Shown here piece by piece: positions 25,761-34,793 of a DNA stretch of 64,000 bases; the stretch's first letter is position 1, and every line of letters begins with the position of its first letter. This DNA is from Deltaproteobacteria bacterium (GTDB lineage: Bacteria > Desulfobacterota > Desulfuromonadia > Desulfuromonadales > Geopsychrobacteraceae), in contig JAJRQI010000013.1 in assembly GCA_024280335.1 (NCBI GenBank), positions 1 through 64,000 on the forward strand. The letters are read 5' to 3'. Position numbers and translations under genes: made by a program. The notes under the pieces are model-generated. The model searched no databases. It was not told where the DNA came from and was given only the letters and a program-made list of their open reading frames with translations.

Positions 25761-28700
25761 TCAAGCCCGCTTCAAACGATCCAGATCCTGCGCCGCAACC
25801 CGCTCCTCACCCTGTAATATCTGGTCTTTCACCCGTCTTTTGAGCTCCTGCTTCTGCCGGTCGGAGGCGTCGAGTCGATCGATATCGCCGTAACTCGCAT
25901 CGGTGTTGGCCACGCTGCGCATCGCCGCGACATCAGCACGCAGGTCGGACTTGAGCAGCTCGACAACCTTGTCACGTTTCTGCTGGGGATCGGTCATGCT
26001 GCGGGTCTGGCTGTGGTAGGCGGAAATAAACTCATTTTTCGTCCCGCGCCCTTTGCCGCCGTAAGTTCTCCCGGCCATGTGTCGCCCCGCCTGCAGATTG
26101 ATGGCGTAACCGGCCGCCGCGCGGTTGGCTGCCCGGGAACGCAACGGCGAACCGCTCGAAAACAAGCCGGTTTGGTCGGCGGCCCACTGCAGCACCGCGG
26201 CCTGCGGCTGATGATCAGCGGTCATGTCATCACGCCGCGGCTTCGGCATACTGGCATAGGTGCCGGTCAACCCTTCCAGGTGGTACTCCAACTGCTCGAC
26301 ATTCAACGGTTCACTGCCGATGATCTGCCGCAGAAGTTCAGACAATTGCACCTCCTTCTGCAGCAACTGCCGGTTCAGGCCGTCGATCTCCGTCTGCGGG
26401 GCACTGCGCTGCTGCGCCTGTTTGAGTTGCCTCAGCAACGGGTTGACCTGCGAACTGAGCAGCCCGCGCGCATCATTCAGCTTCCGCAGTTTGACTGCGT
26501 TCAAGCGGTTGTTCTGTGCGTAGCTGTTCAGGAATTGTTCGATCGGCTGCGGCGTACTGGCAATCATCAAACGCGGTTGACCGCCGGAATCATTGACCTG
26601 CAGTGTGTGCGCTTCACCGGCGGCAGAGAAACGATGCCGTGGGAAGAGAAAGTTTCGTACCGCACCGGCCGCCCGACCGACAGCTGATCGGCCGCGTGCC
26701 AGCAACCGTCTCGCCTGGCGTACGAGCAGCGCAATAATTCGATCCAGCGCCCGATCGATCGGGCGGCGAATCCGGCGGATAATGTTACGGATCGTGGTGG
26801 AGATCCCGCCCAGCCCAAGCAAGCGGGCCAGAAAACTGATGATCAACGGCAGGGTACGCGCCATCGACTGCTCGACAAAGTCGGCCGCCGCACCGATCGC
26901 ACCGGCGGCAATCCGCGAGATGGAACGGGTTACCGATTCTACCAGCGCCAGAATCTGGTTGATCCGCTCAATAAAGAACCGCAGCGTATTGTAGATCGCC
27001 AGGATCGCCTGCAGGGCCGCACCGGCCGGATTGAACATCGATACCAGCCGGACCACCGCCGCACGGACGATCCGGGTGATGACAAAGTTGCGGATCGCAG
27101 CCATGATCCGCTCACGGATATTTCCGGCAAACTGCAGAATCTGTCGCCAGGCGGCAATCGGCCCCTCTATAACCAACCGGCGCAAAAAGGCGAAGCTCCG
27201 CTCCAGAAAAACAACACCCCGCTCACCGAGCAGCCGCACCAACCGCGGTCGGATACGCTCATAGGTCAGACCGAGCACCTGCAACACCAGAGAAAGAATC
27301 CCGCGCAGGTCAAAGCGTTCCGGCAACTGCAACCCCGCTCCCTGCAGTGCACCGAACAGCCAGCCGAGCAGCCCGGTTCGCAGATGATCAAGGATATTCC
27401 GCGAGAACTGCCGAAAGCCACGGCGCAGTGCCCGGATCAGGTTGCCGATAAAGGCGACCGGATCGCGGACAATCGTCATAAAGGTACCGCCGGCCTGTCG
27501 CAGAATCGCCAGGATTCGTGCTCCGCCGGCGCCCATCACCCCGGCGAAGATAAACTCCAGGATCTTCCTGCCGACCGTGGCGGCAAAGCCAACAACCCGG
27601 CGGACCGGATTGCGGAACAGTTCAACAATCCGCCTGAAAACGCCGAGCGGATTGAGGAGATCGTTGATCGAGAAACTGCGCCACAAACGACCGAAAGCGA
27701 CCCGAACAACAGCGATGATTTCGGAAAACTGCGTGAGCCGTTCACCGATCCAGACAAAAGCCCGCTCCAACGCCCCGGACGCCTGTAAGTTACGGAACGT
27801 CTCGGCACCGCCGGGCACAAACTCCAGAAAACCGCGCAGCAGATTGGTCGCGGTGCGCGACACCGCTTCACCGGAAAAAGGATTGCGGCCGAGAATTACC
27901 GTCAACAGGGTAAAGCCTGGCAACCGACCGGCAAAACGGGTCAGCTGTCGAAGCAGCACCTCTTTAACCATCCCCAGCAACTGCCCCACCAGCGAACGGA
28001 CGAAACGGAGCAGGTCGCCGATCAGACGGCCGATATGGCGACGCAGGACAGCGAGATTGTAGCTGAAGGCGTCAAGGCGGAGAAACTCCATCTCGTCCCG
28101 GGCGCTCTGGATGGTCTGTCGCAGGCGTGCCGGGCTAAGATTGAATCGAGCCAGTTCACCCCGCAGAAAAGCCAACGCCCGATCGATTGTCCCCGTCGCC
28201 TGCAGCTTGTTATAGAGCAATGTGCCGAAAGGAATCAGCCCCAGCAGGCCGCCGACCAGATTGCCGGCGGTGCGCGATACCGCAGCGCCGCTGATCGGGT
28301 CACGACCGATGACGACCGACAACAAACGATAACCGGGGAGGTGACCGGCCAGCGCCGCCAGCCGTGAACGGATCATTCCGGCGAACCGCTGCAGCTGCTC
28401 CGGCGCGCGTTGAACCTGCGGTTGTCGCGGCGCCGCCCCCTGTTGCAGTACATGGGTCAACTCATGGGCCAGTAATCTTCTGCCCGAAACAGACTCGGGA
28501 TTATAGCTCCCGGAATTAAAATAGATGTGATTGCCGTGGGTAAAAGCCTTGGCGCCGATCGATCGATTCATCTGCGCCGAAGTGCCATCATTATGAACCC
28601 GCACCGAAGAGAAATCAGCGCCGAACCGGCCACCCATTCGCCTCTGCACCGCCGAGCTCAACGGCACCCCGCCCGACTTGCTCGAACGGAGGGCCGATTC

Positions 28701-29255
28701 TACCGCTGCCGGGACAGACCCCGACGACGCGTACTCAGCCTTGGTCTGCAGCGTTTCCTCTTCTTCTTCAACCTGTCGCTGCAATGACGGCTGGACAAGC
28801 TCCTCTTCCTCCTCTTCGACCTGTCGCTGGACCTTCGGCTGAGCCACCTCTTCCTCTTCCGAGGGCTGCAGATAGTTCTGCACTCCCGCTTCTTTGCCGA
28901 CGGAGAGATCGGTCTCGCTCACAGAGAGCGGCGTGGAAAAGCTCAGTTTCTTGCTGAATTTGACCCTCGCCGCCGTCGATTTCCCGGCACCGGAAGTTCC
29001 ACTCGCAGGATAAGGGATCGGCACCGGTGCCGGTGGGACAACGCTCGTCACCTGCTCCGCCATGCGTTCCGCTTCCTGCTCATAACGGTCGTTCGCCGGG
29101 CCGACCTTAAGTTTTGGCTGGACTTTTGCCTGACCGATCAGCCGGCTGAGTTGAACCGTCGCCGCAGCAGGCGCTCGACCGGGCTGTGCCGAAGCCACCC
29201 TTGACGATCGGATAGCTGAGGAGTTTCCTCGCTGTTTAAGCAGCGGCGCAAACAT
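25761..29255 (-). CDS. DUF4157 eCIS-associated putative toxin/effector
   Basis: Probable cargo of the injection system. The 1164-residue protein starts with a basic leader and QPKLKVGPANDRYEQEAERM, then a glutamate-rich linker with two near-copies of QRQVEEEEE, then the DUF4157 domain (about 190-285) with the zinc-protease-like HELTH at 264-268. Residues about 290-385 and 425-535 are a duplicated module (GYRLLSVVIGRDPISG and GFTLLTVILGRNPFSG). A long hydrophobic/arginine-rich helical region follows (to about 880), and then a soluble C-terminal part with TADHQPQAAVLQWAADQ and GRTYGGKGRGTKNEF that could be a toxic domain of unknown type. DUF4157 proteins are known to associate with eCIS loci. 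It is the last gene of the cluster, 41 bases after the ATPase; GAGGTG precedes the ATG. Confidence 0.85.
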   Translation of the reverse strand: MFAPLLKQRGNSSAIRSSRVASAQPGRAPAAATVQLSRLIGQAKVQPKLKVGPANDRYEQEAERMAEQVTSVVPPAPVPIPYPASGTSGAGKSTAARVKFSKKLSFSTPLSVSETDLSVGKEAGVQNYLQPSEEEEVAQPKVQRQVEEEEEELVQPSLQRQVEEEEETLQTKAEYASSGSVPAAVESALRSSKSGGVPLSSAVQRRMGGRFGADFSSVRVHNDGTSAQMNRSIGAKAFTHGNHIYFNSGSYNPESVSGRRLLAHELTHVLQQGAAPRQPQVQRAPEQLQRFAGMIRSRLAALAGHLPGYRLLSVVIGRDPISGAAVSRTAGNLVGGLLGLIPFGTLLYNKLQATGTIDRALAFLRGELARFNLSPARLRQTIQSARDEMEFLRLDAFSYNLAVLRRHIGRLIGDLLRFVRSLVGQLLGMVKEVLLRQLTRFAGRLPGFTLLTVILGRNPFSGEAVSRTATNLLRGFLEFVPGGAETFRNLQASGALERAFVWIGERLTQFSEIIAVVRVAFGRLWRSFSINDLLNPLGVFRRIVELFRNPVRRVVGFAATVGRKILEFIFAGVMGAGGARILAILRQAGGTFMTIVRDPVAFIGNLIRALRRGFRQFSRNILDHLRTGLLGWLFGALQGAGLQLPERFDLRGILSLVLQVLGLTYERIRPRLVRLLGERGVVFLERSFAFLRRLVIEGPIAAWRQILQFAGNIRERIMAAIRNFVITRIVRAAVVRLVSMFNPAGAALQAILAIYNTLRFFIERINQILALVESVTRSISRIAAGAIGAAADFVEQSMARTLPLIISFLARLLGLGGISTTIRNIIRRIRRPIDRALDRIIALLVRQARRLLARGRSAVGRAAGAVRNFLFPRHRFSAAGEAHTLQVNDSGGQPRLMIASTPQPIEQFLNSYAQNNRLNAVKLRKLNDARGLLSSQVNPLLRQLKQAQQRSAPQTEIDGLNRQLLQKEVQLSELLRQIIGSEPLNVEQLEYHLEGLTGTYASMPKPRRDDMTADHQPQAAVLQWAADQTGLFSSGSPLRSRAANRAAAGYAINLQAGRHMAGRTYGGKGRGTKNEFISAYHSQTRSMTDPQQKRDKVVELLKSDLRADVAAMRSVANTDASYGDIDRLDASDRQKQELKRRVKDQILQGEERVAAQDLDRLKRA

Positions 29256-29296
29256 GGCTACACCTCATCGATAAAGACTGCTTTTCATTCGGACCG

Positions 29297-30649
29297 CTAC
29301 GCCGTCTTCCCCTCTTTCTGAAATTCACGGCGGATGCCATCGTGCAGATCAGCATTACTGATCAGCAGTTCCTCGCGTTCCAACGAACGCAAGGTCGCGT
29401 AGCGGACGACATTCATGATCGAGCCACCGGCTAATTCGTAGCGCCCGGCAATCTCTTTCAGGTTGATCTCTTTCGACAGCTCGGTCTTGTCGGAAAAAGC
29501 CGACTGCCACAAGCACAACCGCTCTTGAACCTCCGGCATCGGAAAATGGATGATCGACTGAAAACGGCGGATAAAGGCGTCATCCAGGTTACTGCGCCGG
29601 TTCGAGGCCAGGATCACCACCCCCGGATAATCCTCGATCCGTTGCAGCAGATAGGAGACTTCCTGATTGGCGAACCGGTCGTGTGAACTGGAGATCTTCG
29701 TCCGCTTGCCGAACAGGGCGTCGGCCTCGTCGAAAAACAGAATCCAGTCGCGCAGCTCCGCCTTCTGGAAAATTTTCTCCAGATTCTTCTCCGTCTCACC
29801 GATATATTTGGAGATCACCGCCGATAGATCAATGCGATAAACATCCCGCTCGAAACCCTTGCCCAGCAAGCCGGCAGTCAAGGTTTTTCCGGTTCCGGGC
29901 GGACCATAGAACAGACTGCGATAGCCGGGCTTGAGCTTTTTTCCCAGCCCCAGTTCGGATAACAGTTGCTCGCCATACCGCATCCAAACCTTGATCTCCA
30001 GTACTTGTTCCAGGGTGTGGGTATCAAGAACCAGATCGCTCCAATCCATTTCTGTGACAATCCGTTTGGCGGGAAAATCGCTGCCGAAGATCGGTCGTCC
30101 GATCTTGCCGCTGGTCACCAGATCAAGAATTTCGCGGTTGATCGTCAACTGTCCGTTCAGATATGGCTCACCCGGCACCATTTTTTCCAGAGTAACGATG
30201 CCGTGCTCAACAAAAACATGCCCGGCATCGAACAGATAGTGAAAGGAAAAGCGCTGCGCCAGATCATCCCCGGCAAGGAGGAACAGCGCCGTTTCTGCGG
30301 TCGGCAGAAAGCCGCCGAAAGAATTGCTGCTGCGTCCGCCGAACTCGCTGAAATCGCGGTTGCTGACCGAATTCCTGGTAAACAACACATCGAGCAGCTG
30401 CGGCCGCAGATGCGGCGTCAGGGCCAGGATAAAAACCAGTCGTTCCGCCGGATTCAGCGCGTAGTGTCTGACAAACCGGCTGAAACTTGAATCGACTGCG
30501 GGTAATTCCGGGGGCGGCATGTCGGAAATATTCTGCACGCGGCACTCCTCGCCGAAATGCAACTTGATCCGAGTGTCGAGCAGCTGAAACAGCCAGTCAA
30601 GCTCCGCATTCAGGACTGTGGAATTCTGCACAAATGGATTTACTTTCAT
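29297..30649 (-). CDS. eCIS AAA+ ATPase (Pvc15/Afp15-like)
   Basis: Cytoplasmic ATPase needed for assembly or cargo loading of extracellular contractile injection systems; Afp15/Pvc15 is the family model. The 450-residue product has an N-terminal region of about 200 residues specific to this group, then one AAA+ module: Walker A YGPPGTGKTLTAG (about residue 246), ISKYIGETEKNL, Walker B WILFFDEADALFGKR, sensor 1 VVILASNRRSNLDDAFIRRF with the arginine finger. It is distinct from the ClpV ATPase of type VI secretion, which has two AAA+ modules. The start ATG is 6 bases from the tape-measure stop, so both are co-transcribed. Confidence 0.93.
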   Translation of the reverse strand: MKVNPFVQNSTVLNAELDWLFQLLDTRIKLHFGEECRVQNISDMPPPELPAVDSSFSRFVRHYALNPAERLVFILALTPHLRPQLLDVLFTRNSVSNRDFSEFGGRSSNSFGGFLPTAETALFLLAGDDLAQRFSFHYLFDAGHVFVEHGIVTLEKMVPGEPYLNGQLTINREILDLVTSGKIGRPIFGSDFPAKRIVTEMDWSDLVLDTHTLEQVLEIKVWMRYGEQLLSELGLGKKLKPGYRSLFYGPPGTGKTLTAGLLGKGFERDVYRIDLSAVISKYIGETEKNLEKIFQKAELRDWILFFDEADALFGKRTKISSSHDRFANQEVSYLLQRIEDYPGVVILASNRRSNLDDAFIRRFQSIIHFPMPEVQERLCLWQSAFSDKTELSKEINLKEIAGRYELAGGSIMNVVRYATLRSLEREELLISNADLHDGIRREFQKEGKTA

Positions 30650-30655
30650 CCGTTG

Positions 30656-32125
30656 CTACCACTCCACTTGTAAAGGTTTATCCATCCAGGACAGCTGAAT
30701 CATGGCAATCCCCCAAGGCAGCTGTTCGAGAAGAACATCGTAAGCTTTACGCTCGATCCGCAACAGACAACCCTGTTCCGCTTCGATCAGAAGCCCCTCC
30801 CGTTGCAAAAAAGAGCGGCGAAAACCATCAATCGAACTGTTTTTCAAGGCTGACCACTGCTGAACCACGGTTGTCAGCAATGAATCAACTTCCTGATCCA
30901 TTATCACCGAGCGCGGCAACCGGCGCGGTATCGGGGCGGCGGCCGGGAGGCCACAGAGCAGCTTATTCAAACTCAAGGAGGCCTCTGCTCCGGCAGGATG
31001 GCCGCTGACCAGCTGTTGCAGCAGCAGCACCGCCTCCGGTTTCGGCCGTTGCCGCTGACCGTCAAGCGATTCGAGCAGATCAAGCTGATGAAACAGCTGC
31101 CGCAGATGCGGCCAGAGCAGTACCAATCCGGCGTTCTCGATAGAAACCTCGCAACCGCTGTCGAGCGGCTCGGCACTTGTTGCCTGCAGTTGAGCAAGTG
31201 ACGGCGGCTCGTGCGACAGCAGGGCAGCGACAGACGAATCTGACCGTTGTTGCAGAGCATCAATCTCTTCTCGCAAGCGGCCAGCAAGCGGCTGCGGCTG
31301 CGCGATCAGCAGTTCCTTCAATCGTTGCGTAACGACAAGCCCAGCCAGTTGCGCTGACTGCAGAACAACCGTTTCGACCAACCGCGAAAGCTCACTGCGA
31401 GCCGCCGGATTTTCCGCTAATGCGCGAAAAAGCAGTAACCAACTCGACGGCTCGGCGGCGATCTGCCGTCGGCTGCGCTGGAGCAGCCGCCTGATAATTT
31501 TACGCAAGCTCAACAACGGTTCCAGCAGTTCTCCTGCATCCATTGTCGACAGCACCACGGCAAGGGTGCGGTTAGAGAACTGCTCAACCAGTCGGCGCAG
31601 CTGCCGTGGATCGACAAGTACCTTTTTCAGCAGTGCTCTGGCGCGTTCCGGCTGCTCGCGGCAGAGCTTACGCAACAATGGGTTGAGCTTTTTTGCCGTT
31701 TGCCGATCACTCCACCAAGGCAACCGGCCGCTTGACAGAAAAGTTTCCAGCAATTCATAAAGCGAGTCGGCGTCCAGCGTTTCCAGCTTTCTTTCCGGGT
31801 CACCGCGACTCTCCGCTCGGCTCGCAGCAACCGGCTGCCCTTCGGCAGCCGGCAGAGATAATTGTTCCTGCAACGCTTCTGTGACCTGCCGCCGCAGGCG
31901 TTCAAGCCCTTCAGTCGGGAATTCAGTCTCCCGTAAACAACCGAGATCGATCTCCAGCCGCTCCAGTCGCAGCGTCCGCTCACCGGCAAGCTCAGTGAAC
32001 AGCCGCTCAAGCTCCGGCAGAATCTGTTGCTGATTCAGCTCACACAACTGTGGCGAAAAAGCCTGGGCCTGCTGACGGCTGCTGAATTTAAGCTCGAAGG
32101 TCTGGCGGTGAATCAGGTGCGCCAT
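30656..32125 (-). CDS. Contractile injection system tape measure protein (CIS_TMP, Pvc14-like)
   Basis: Predicted tape measure that sets tube length. The 489-residue, leucine- and arginine-rich helical protein shows the CIS_TMP family ends: an N terminus of the type HLIHRQTFELKFSSRQQAQA followed by RTLRLERLEIDLGCL, and the C-terminal signature LLEQLPWGIAMIQLSWM ... LQVEW. The middle region is variable, as expected for a length-determining protein. It lies between the large unknown structural gene (stop 3 bases upstream) and the ATPase, the position of Afp14/Pvc14 in known loci. The family match comes from these terminal motifs; no catalytic function is implied. Confidence 0.85.
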   Translation of the reverse strand: MAHLIHRQTFELKFSSRQQAQAFSPQLCELNQQQILPELERLFTELAGERTLRLERLEIDLGCLRETEFPTEGLERLRRQVTEALQEQLSLPAAEGQPVAASRAESRGDPERKLETLDADSLYELLETFLSSGRLPWWSDRQTAKKLNPLLRKLCREQPERARALLKKVLVDPRQLRRLVEQFSNRTLAVVLSTMDAGELLEPLLSLRKIIRRLLQRSRRQIAAEPSSWLLLFRALAENPAARSELSRLVETVVLQSAQLAGLVVTQRLKELLIAQPQPLAGRLREEIDALQQRSDSSVAALLSHEPPSLAQLQATSAEPLDSGCEVSIENAGLVLLWPHLRQLFHQLDLLESLDGQRQRPKPEAVLLLQQLVSGHPAGAEASLSLNKLLCGLPAAAPIPRRLPRSVIMDQEVDSLLTTVVQQWSALKNSSIDGFRRSFLQREGLLIEAEQGCLLRIERKAYDVLLEQLPWGIAMIQLSWMDKPLQVEW

Positions 32126-32128
32126 AGG

Positions 32129-34789
32129 TCACCGCTGCTTCATAATCATGCCGTTGAGCAGATCCGCCATGTGGGTCTTTTCCCGGGCTTCATCCTGCAC
32201 AACAACCATGGTTTCAGATAATTTCTGCTTCCCGGCGGCACTCATTCGCGCACTGGCGGCAATCGCCGCCTCAATTAATTTTTCCTCCTCGGAACCCGGC
32301 AGCACATCTTTCTCGCCCTTCTGTATCCCCTTGACGGCGTCCTGGATAATCGCACCGCTCATTTCCTCGACCTGACCCTTTCTCGCCCGCTCCTCCGCGG
32401 TGGCGTTACCGGCCGCAATCTTCTCCTCAACCCGGTCCATATATCTGGACATTTCCGCCAACAACCCGGCACTGGCACCGAGGTCGGCGTTATCATACAG
32501 TCGCCCCGTCTCAACCGGTGGGAAGGCCTTGACTGTCAGGATCGAATCAGCAATCGTCTCTTGGGTCCGCAAACGCCAGTCGAAGGTAGAAACCTTACTT
32601 TTCAGTTCGGCAAAGGAGGCTTTGAGTTCAATAGTATCGGGACGCTGCACCAGAAAATCATTCCACCGAGTCCAATCGAGTTCGTTCTCCTCCACAACCT
32701 GATCCTCCGCTTCCTCGACATCCGGCAGATCAACATGCCAGTAGGGCAGGCAGAAATCAGCGACGACACGCTTGCTGCTACCGGAATAGACGAGAATAAA
32801 GGTGCCCCCTTTCGGCACTCCGGCCAGATGTTCCAGCGCCGGGGCTTCTTTCAAGAACTTGGCAAAGACCGATAATTCCTCGGCCCGTTCGCGCCGTTTC
32901 TGCAGAGTCCCTTCGATCCAGCCGAGCCATTTGAACTTGCTGTCATTCAGCAGGGACTCATAGGGGGTAAACGACGAGGCATAAGTTACCCCGCGGACGC
33001 TCTTGTTGATCCCCGCAGCCTTCTGCACGGCAGTCTCGTAGTTGAGCTTGAAATCGTTGAACCGGAACTGACTGTAGCTGACCTTAAGGTTGCTACTGAC
33101 CTTGCTGATCGCCTGATTCAGCTCCTTGGCACCGTCGTCGATAAAGGCTTTATAGGAGAGGGTTTCCGCCTGGACATCCTTGCCTGGAAGCTCCTCGGCC
33201 TGCTCGACCGTCTCTTTCACCTTGGCGGTGAACGCCCGCAGGTTACCGAGATTCTCCAACAGATCCTGGCGATGGAAACGATGCAGCACCTTCAGATCGC
33301 GCAGCGGTCCCAGCGGCCGGATCTTCAGCGGCGGCAACGCGGTTTCGATCTGCAGACTAAGCACCTGAATCGGCAGGTTATAGTTCTCGATCTGTTGCTT
33401 CAGCGCACTCTCAACCACATCAATATTGCCGTTAAAGTGCCCCTCGATGCGAAAAAAATCGTATTCACACAGGTCGTACCTGAGCGGATCTTTCGCCTGC
33501 GAACTGCCATTTAATGCCGCAGCGTGATAGCTGTAGATCGCCGACTGCTGCCCGCGGCGGCTCAGTTCAAAACTCCAGTTCTCGGTCAGCGGCCGACTAT
33601 CCGGCTGATAATAATAGGGAACCGCCCGTTCGCCGAGCTCCGTGCAGCAGCTCCGGCTCGGGGTGATGCGGAGGGTCGTGGTCGGCTGCGGCAACCGGAA
33701 CAGATGAATCATGCGATCCAGCCGCCGGTGCAGGAAGCGGATCTTCTCAATCGCCTCTGCTTTCAGGTTGAGTTGCGGCGACTCGTAGAACGCGTGCCGC
33801 AATGCCGTCGGCCGCTGCAGTTCGCCGAGCAGAACATGCTTGGAGAACAGTTCCACCGGCGGCACGCAGAGCACCTTGTCGGCCAACAGGGCTGCTTTGA
33901 ACTCGTTGAACGCCTGACTTAAATCATGAATGAAATCATAAAGGTACTGCACGCCGGCGAGGTTGCTCTGTACCCCGGCAAGGAGTGCGTCCAGTTTCTG
34001 CCCCCAGGCCAGAGTCGGATCGGTGCTGCCGTACAGGTCGGCCAGCAACGAGCGGATCTGCGGTTGCCAGGTTTTCTGCAACCGCTCTTTTAAATCCGGG
34101 ATTGCAGAAATAAGAATATTGCGGTACTCGCCGCCAAGGAGCGGAAAATCATCAATTTCATCCGGATCGAGTATCACGCGCGGCAGGCTGAACGGCTCCA
34201 GCAGCGCATAGCGCCCTCCCGGCAGCAGTTGCTCAGCGAGCAGCAGCGGAGCCTCTTCCGCAGCGACCAGCAACAGCTTCAGGTTGTTCCGCGCCTCTTT
34301 CCCCAGATTGTCGCAACCGCTCCCGGTGCAGAGGTCGGGATCGTAGCAGTAGGACTCCAGATAGAGCAGCGCCACCATATTGCGCAAATCGTTCCCGCTC
34401 AGCGCTGAAAAGTTACTCAGCGGCTCGCCCCCCTGCTCGACCAGTTCAAACAGCGACAGCAGTTTTTCATCCGGACGAAACTGCGGATAGCGAGCATCCG
34501 CGTCGCTGAATTTCTTGTAGCGGCTGAAGCTGCGCGGCTGCTCGATATCGAGCAGGTCACCGTCAGAGGTCAACGCCACACCTTTGGACAGCTTGATCGT
34601 CGAACCCTCCAACTGCAGCTGCAGGCCGCAGACAATGCCGACGCCGACCAAGCGGGCTCGGGTCAGCCGCTGCTGCCGATCAAGGTAATCGGTCATTTGA
34701 TTCAACTGCTGCGATGTCAGCACCTGGTTCTCTTCAAATACCGTGAACGAAGTCACCTGCCGGGATAGTCTGTTGCTAGTCTCTGCCAT
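32129..34789 (-). CDS. Large eCIS-cluster protein of unknown function, candidate fibre or baseplate component
   Basis: An 886-residue protein of no family I can name with confidence. The N terminus (FEENQVLTSQQLNQMTDYLD, then ARLVGVGIVCGLQLQLEG and LSKGVALTSDGDLLDIEQ) looks like a short beta-rich module, and similar openings occur in proteins of other eCIS loci as far as I recall. The middle and end are helical, with a closing stretch DEAREKTHMADLLNGMIMKQ. No signal peptide is present. It occupies the place where Afp13/Pvc13 tail fibres sit, between the Pvc12-like baseplate protein and the tape measure, and no other fibre candidate is visible. The start at 34789 (MAETSNRL) follows the upstream stop by 4 bases; a longer frame to 34870 reads into the previous gene. 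Confidence 0.72.
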   Translation of the reverse strand: MAETSNRLSRQVTSFTVFEENQVLTSQQLNQMTDYLDRQQRLTRARLVGVGIVCGLQLQLEGSTIKLSKGVALTSDGDLLDIEQPRSFSRYKKFSDADARYPQFRPDEKLLSLFELVEQGGEPLSNFSALSGNDLRNMVALLYLESYCYDPDLCTGSGCDNLGKEARNNLKLLLVAAEEAPLLLAEQLLPGGRYALLEPFSLPRVILDPDEIDDFPLLGGEYRNILISAIPDLKERLQKTWQPQIRSLLADLYGSTDPTLAWGQKLDALLAGVQSNLAGVQYLYDFIHDLSQAFNEFKAALLADKVLCVPPVELFSKHVLLGELQRPTALRHAFYESPQLNLKAEAIEKIRFLHRRLDRMIHLFRLPQPTTTLRITPSRSCCTELGERAVPYYYQPDSRPLTENWSFELSRRGQQSAIYSYHAAALNGSSQAKDPLRYDLCEYDFFRIEGHFNGNIDVVESALKQQIENYNLPIQVLSLQIETALPPLKIRPLGPLRDLKVLHRFHRQDLLENLGNLRAFTAKVKETVEQAEELPGKDVQAETLSYKAFIDDGAKELNQAISKVSSNLKVSYSQFRFNDFKLNYETAVQKAAGINKSVRGVTYASSFTPYESLLNDSKFKWLGWIEGTLQKRRERAEELSVFAKFLKEAPALEHLAGVPKGGTFILVYSGSSKRVVADFCLPYWHVDLPDVEEAEDQVVEENELDWTRWNDFLVQRPDTIELKASFAELKSKVSTFDWRLRTQETIADSILTVKAFPPVETGRLYDNADLGASAGLLAEMSRYMDRVEEKIAAGNATAEERARKGQVEEMSGAIIQDAVKGIQKGEKDVLPGSEEEKLIEAAIAASARMSAAGKQKLSETMVVVQDEAREKTHMADLLNGMIMKQR

Positions 34790-34793
34790 GGCA

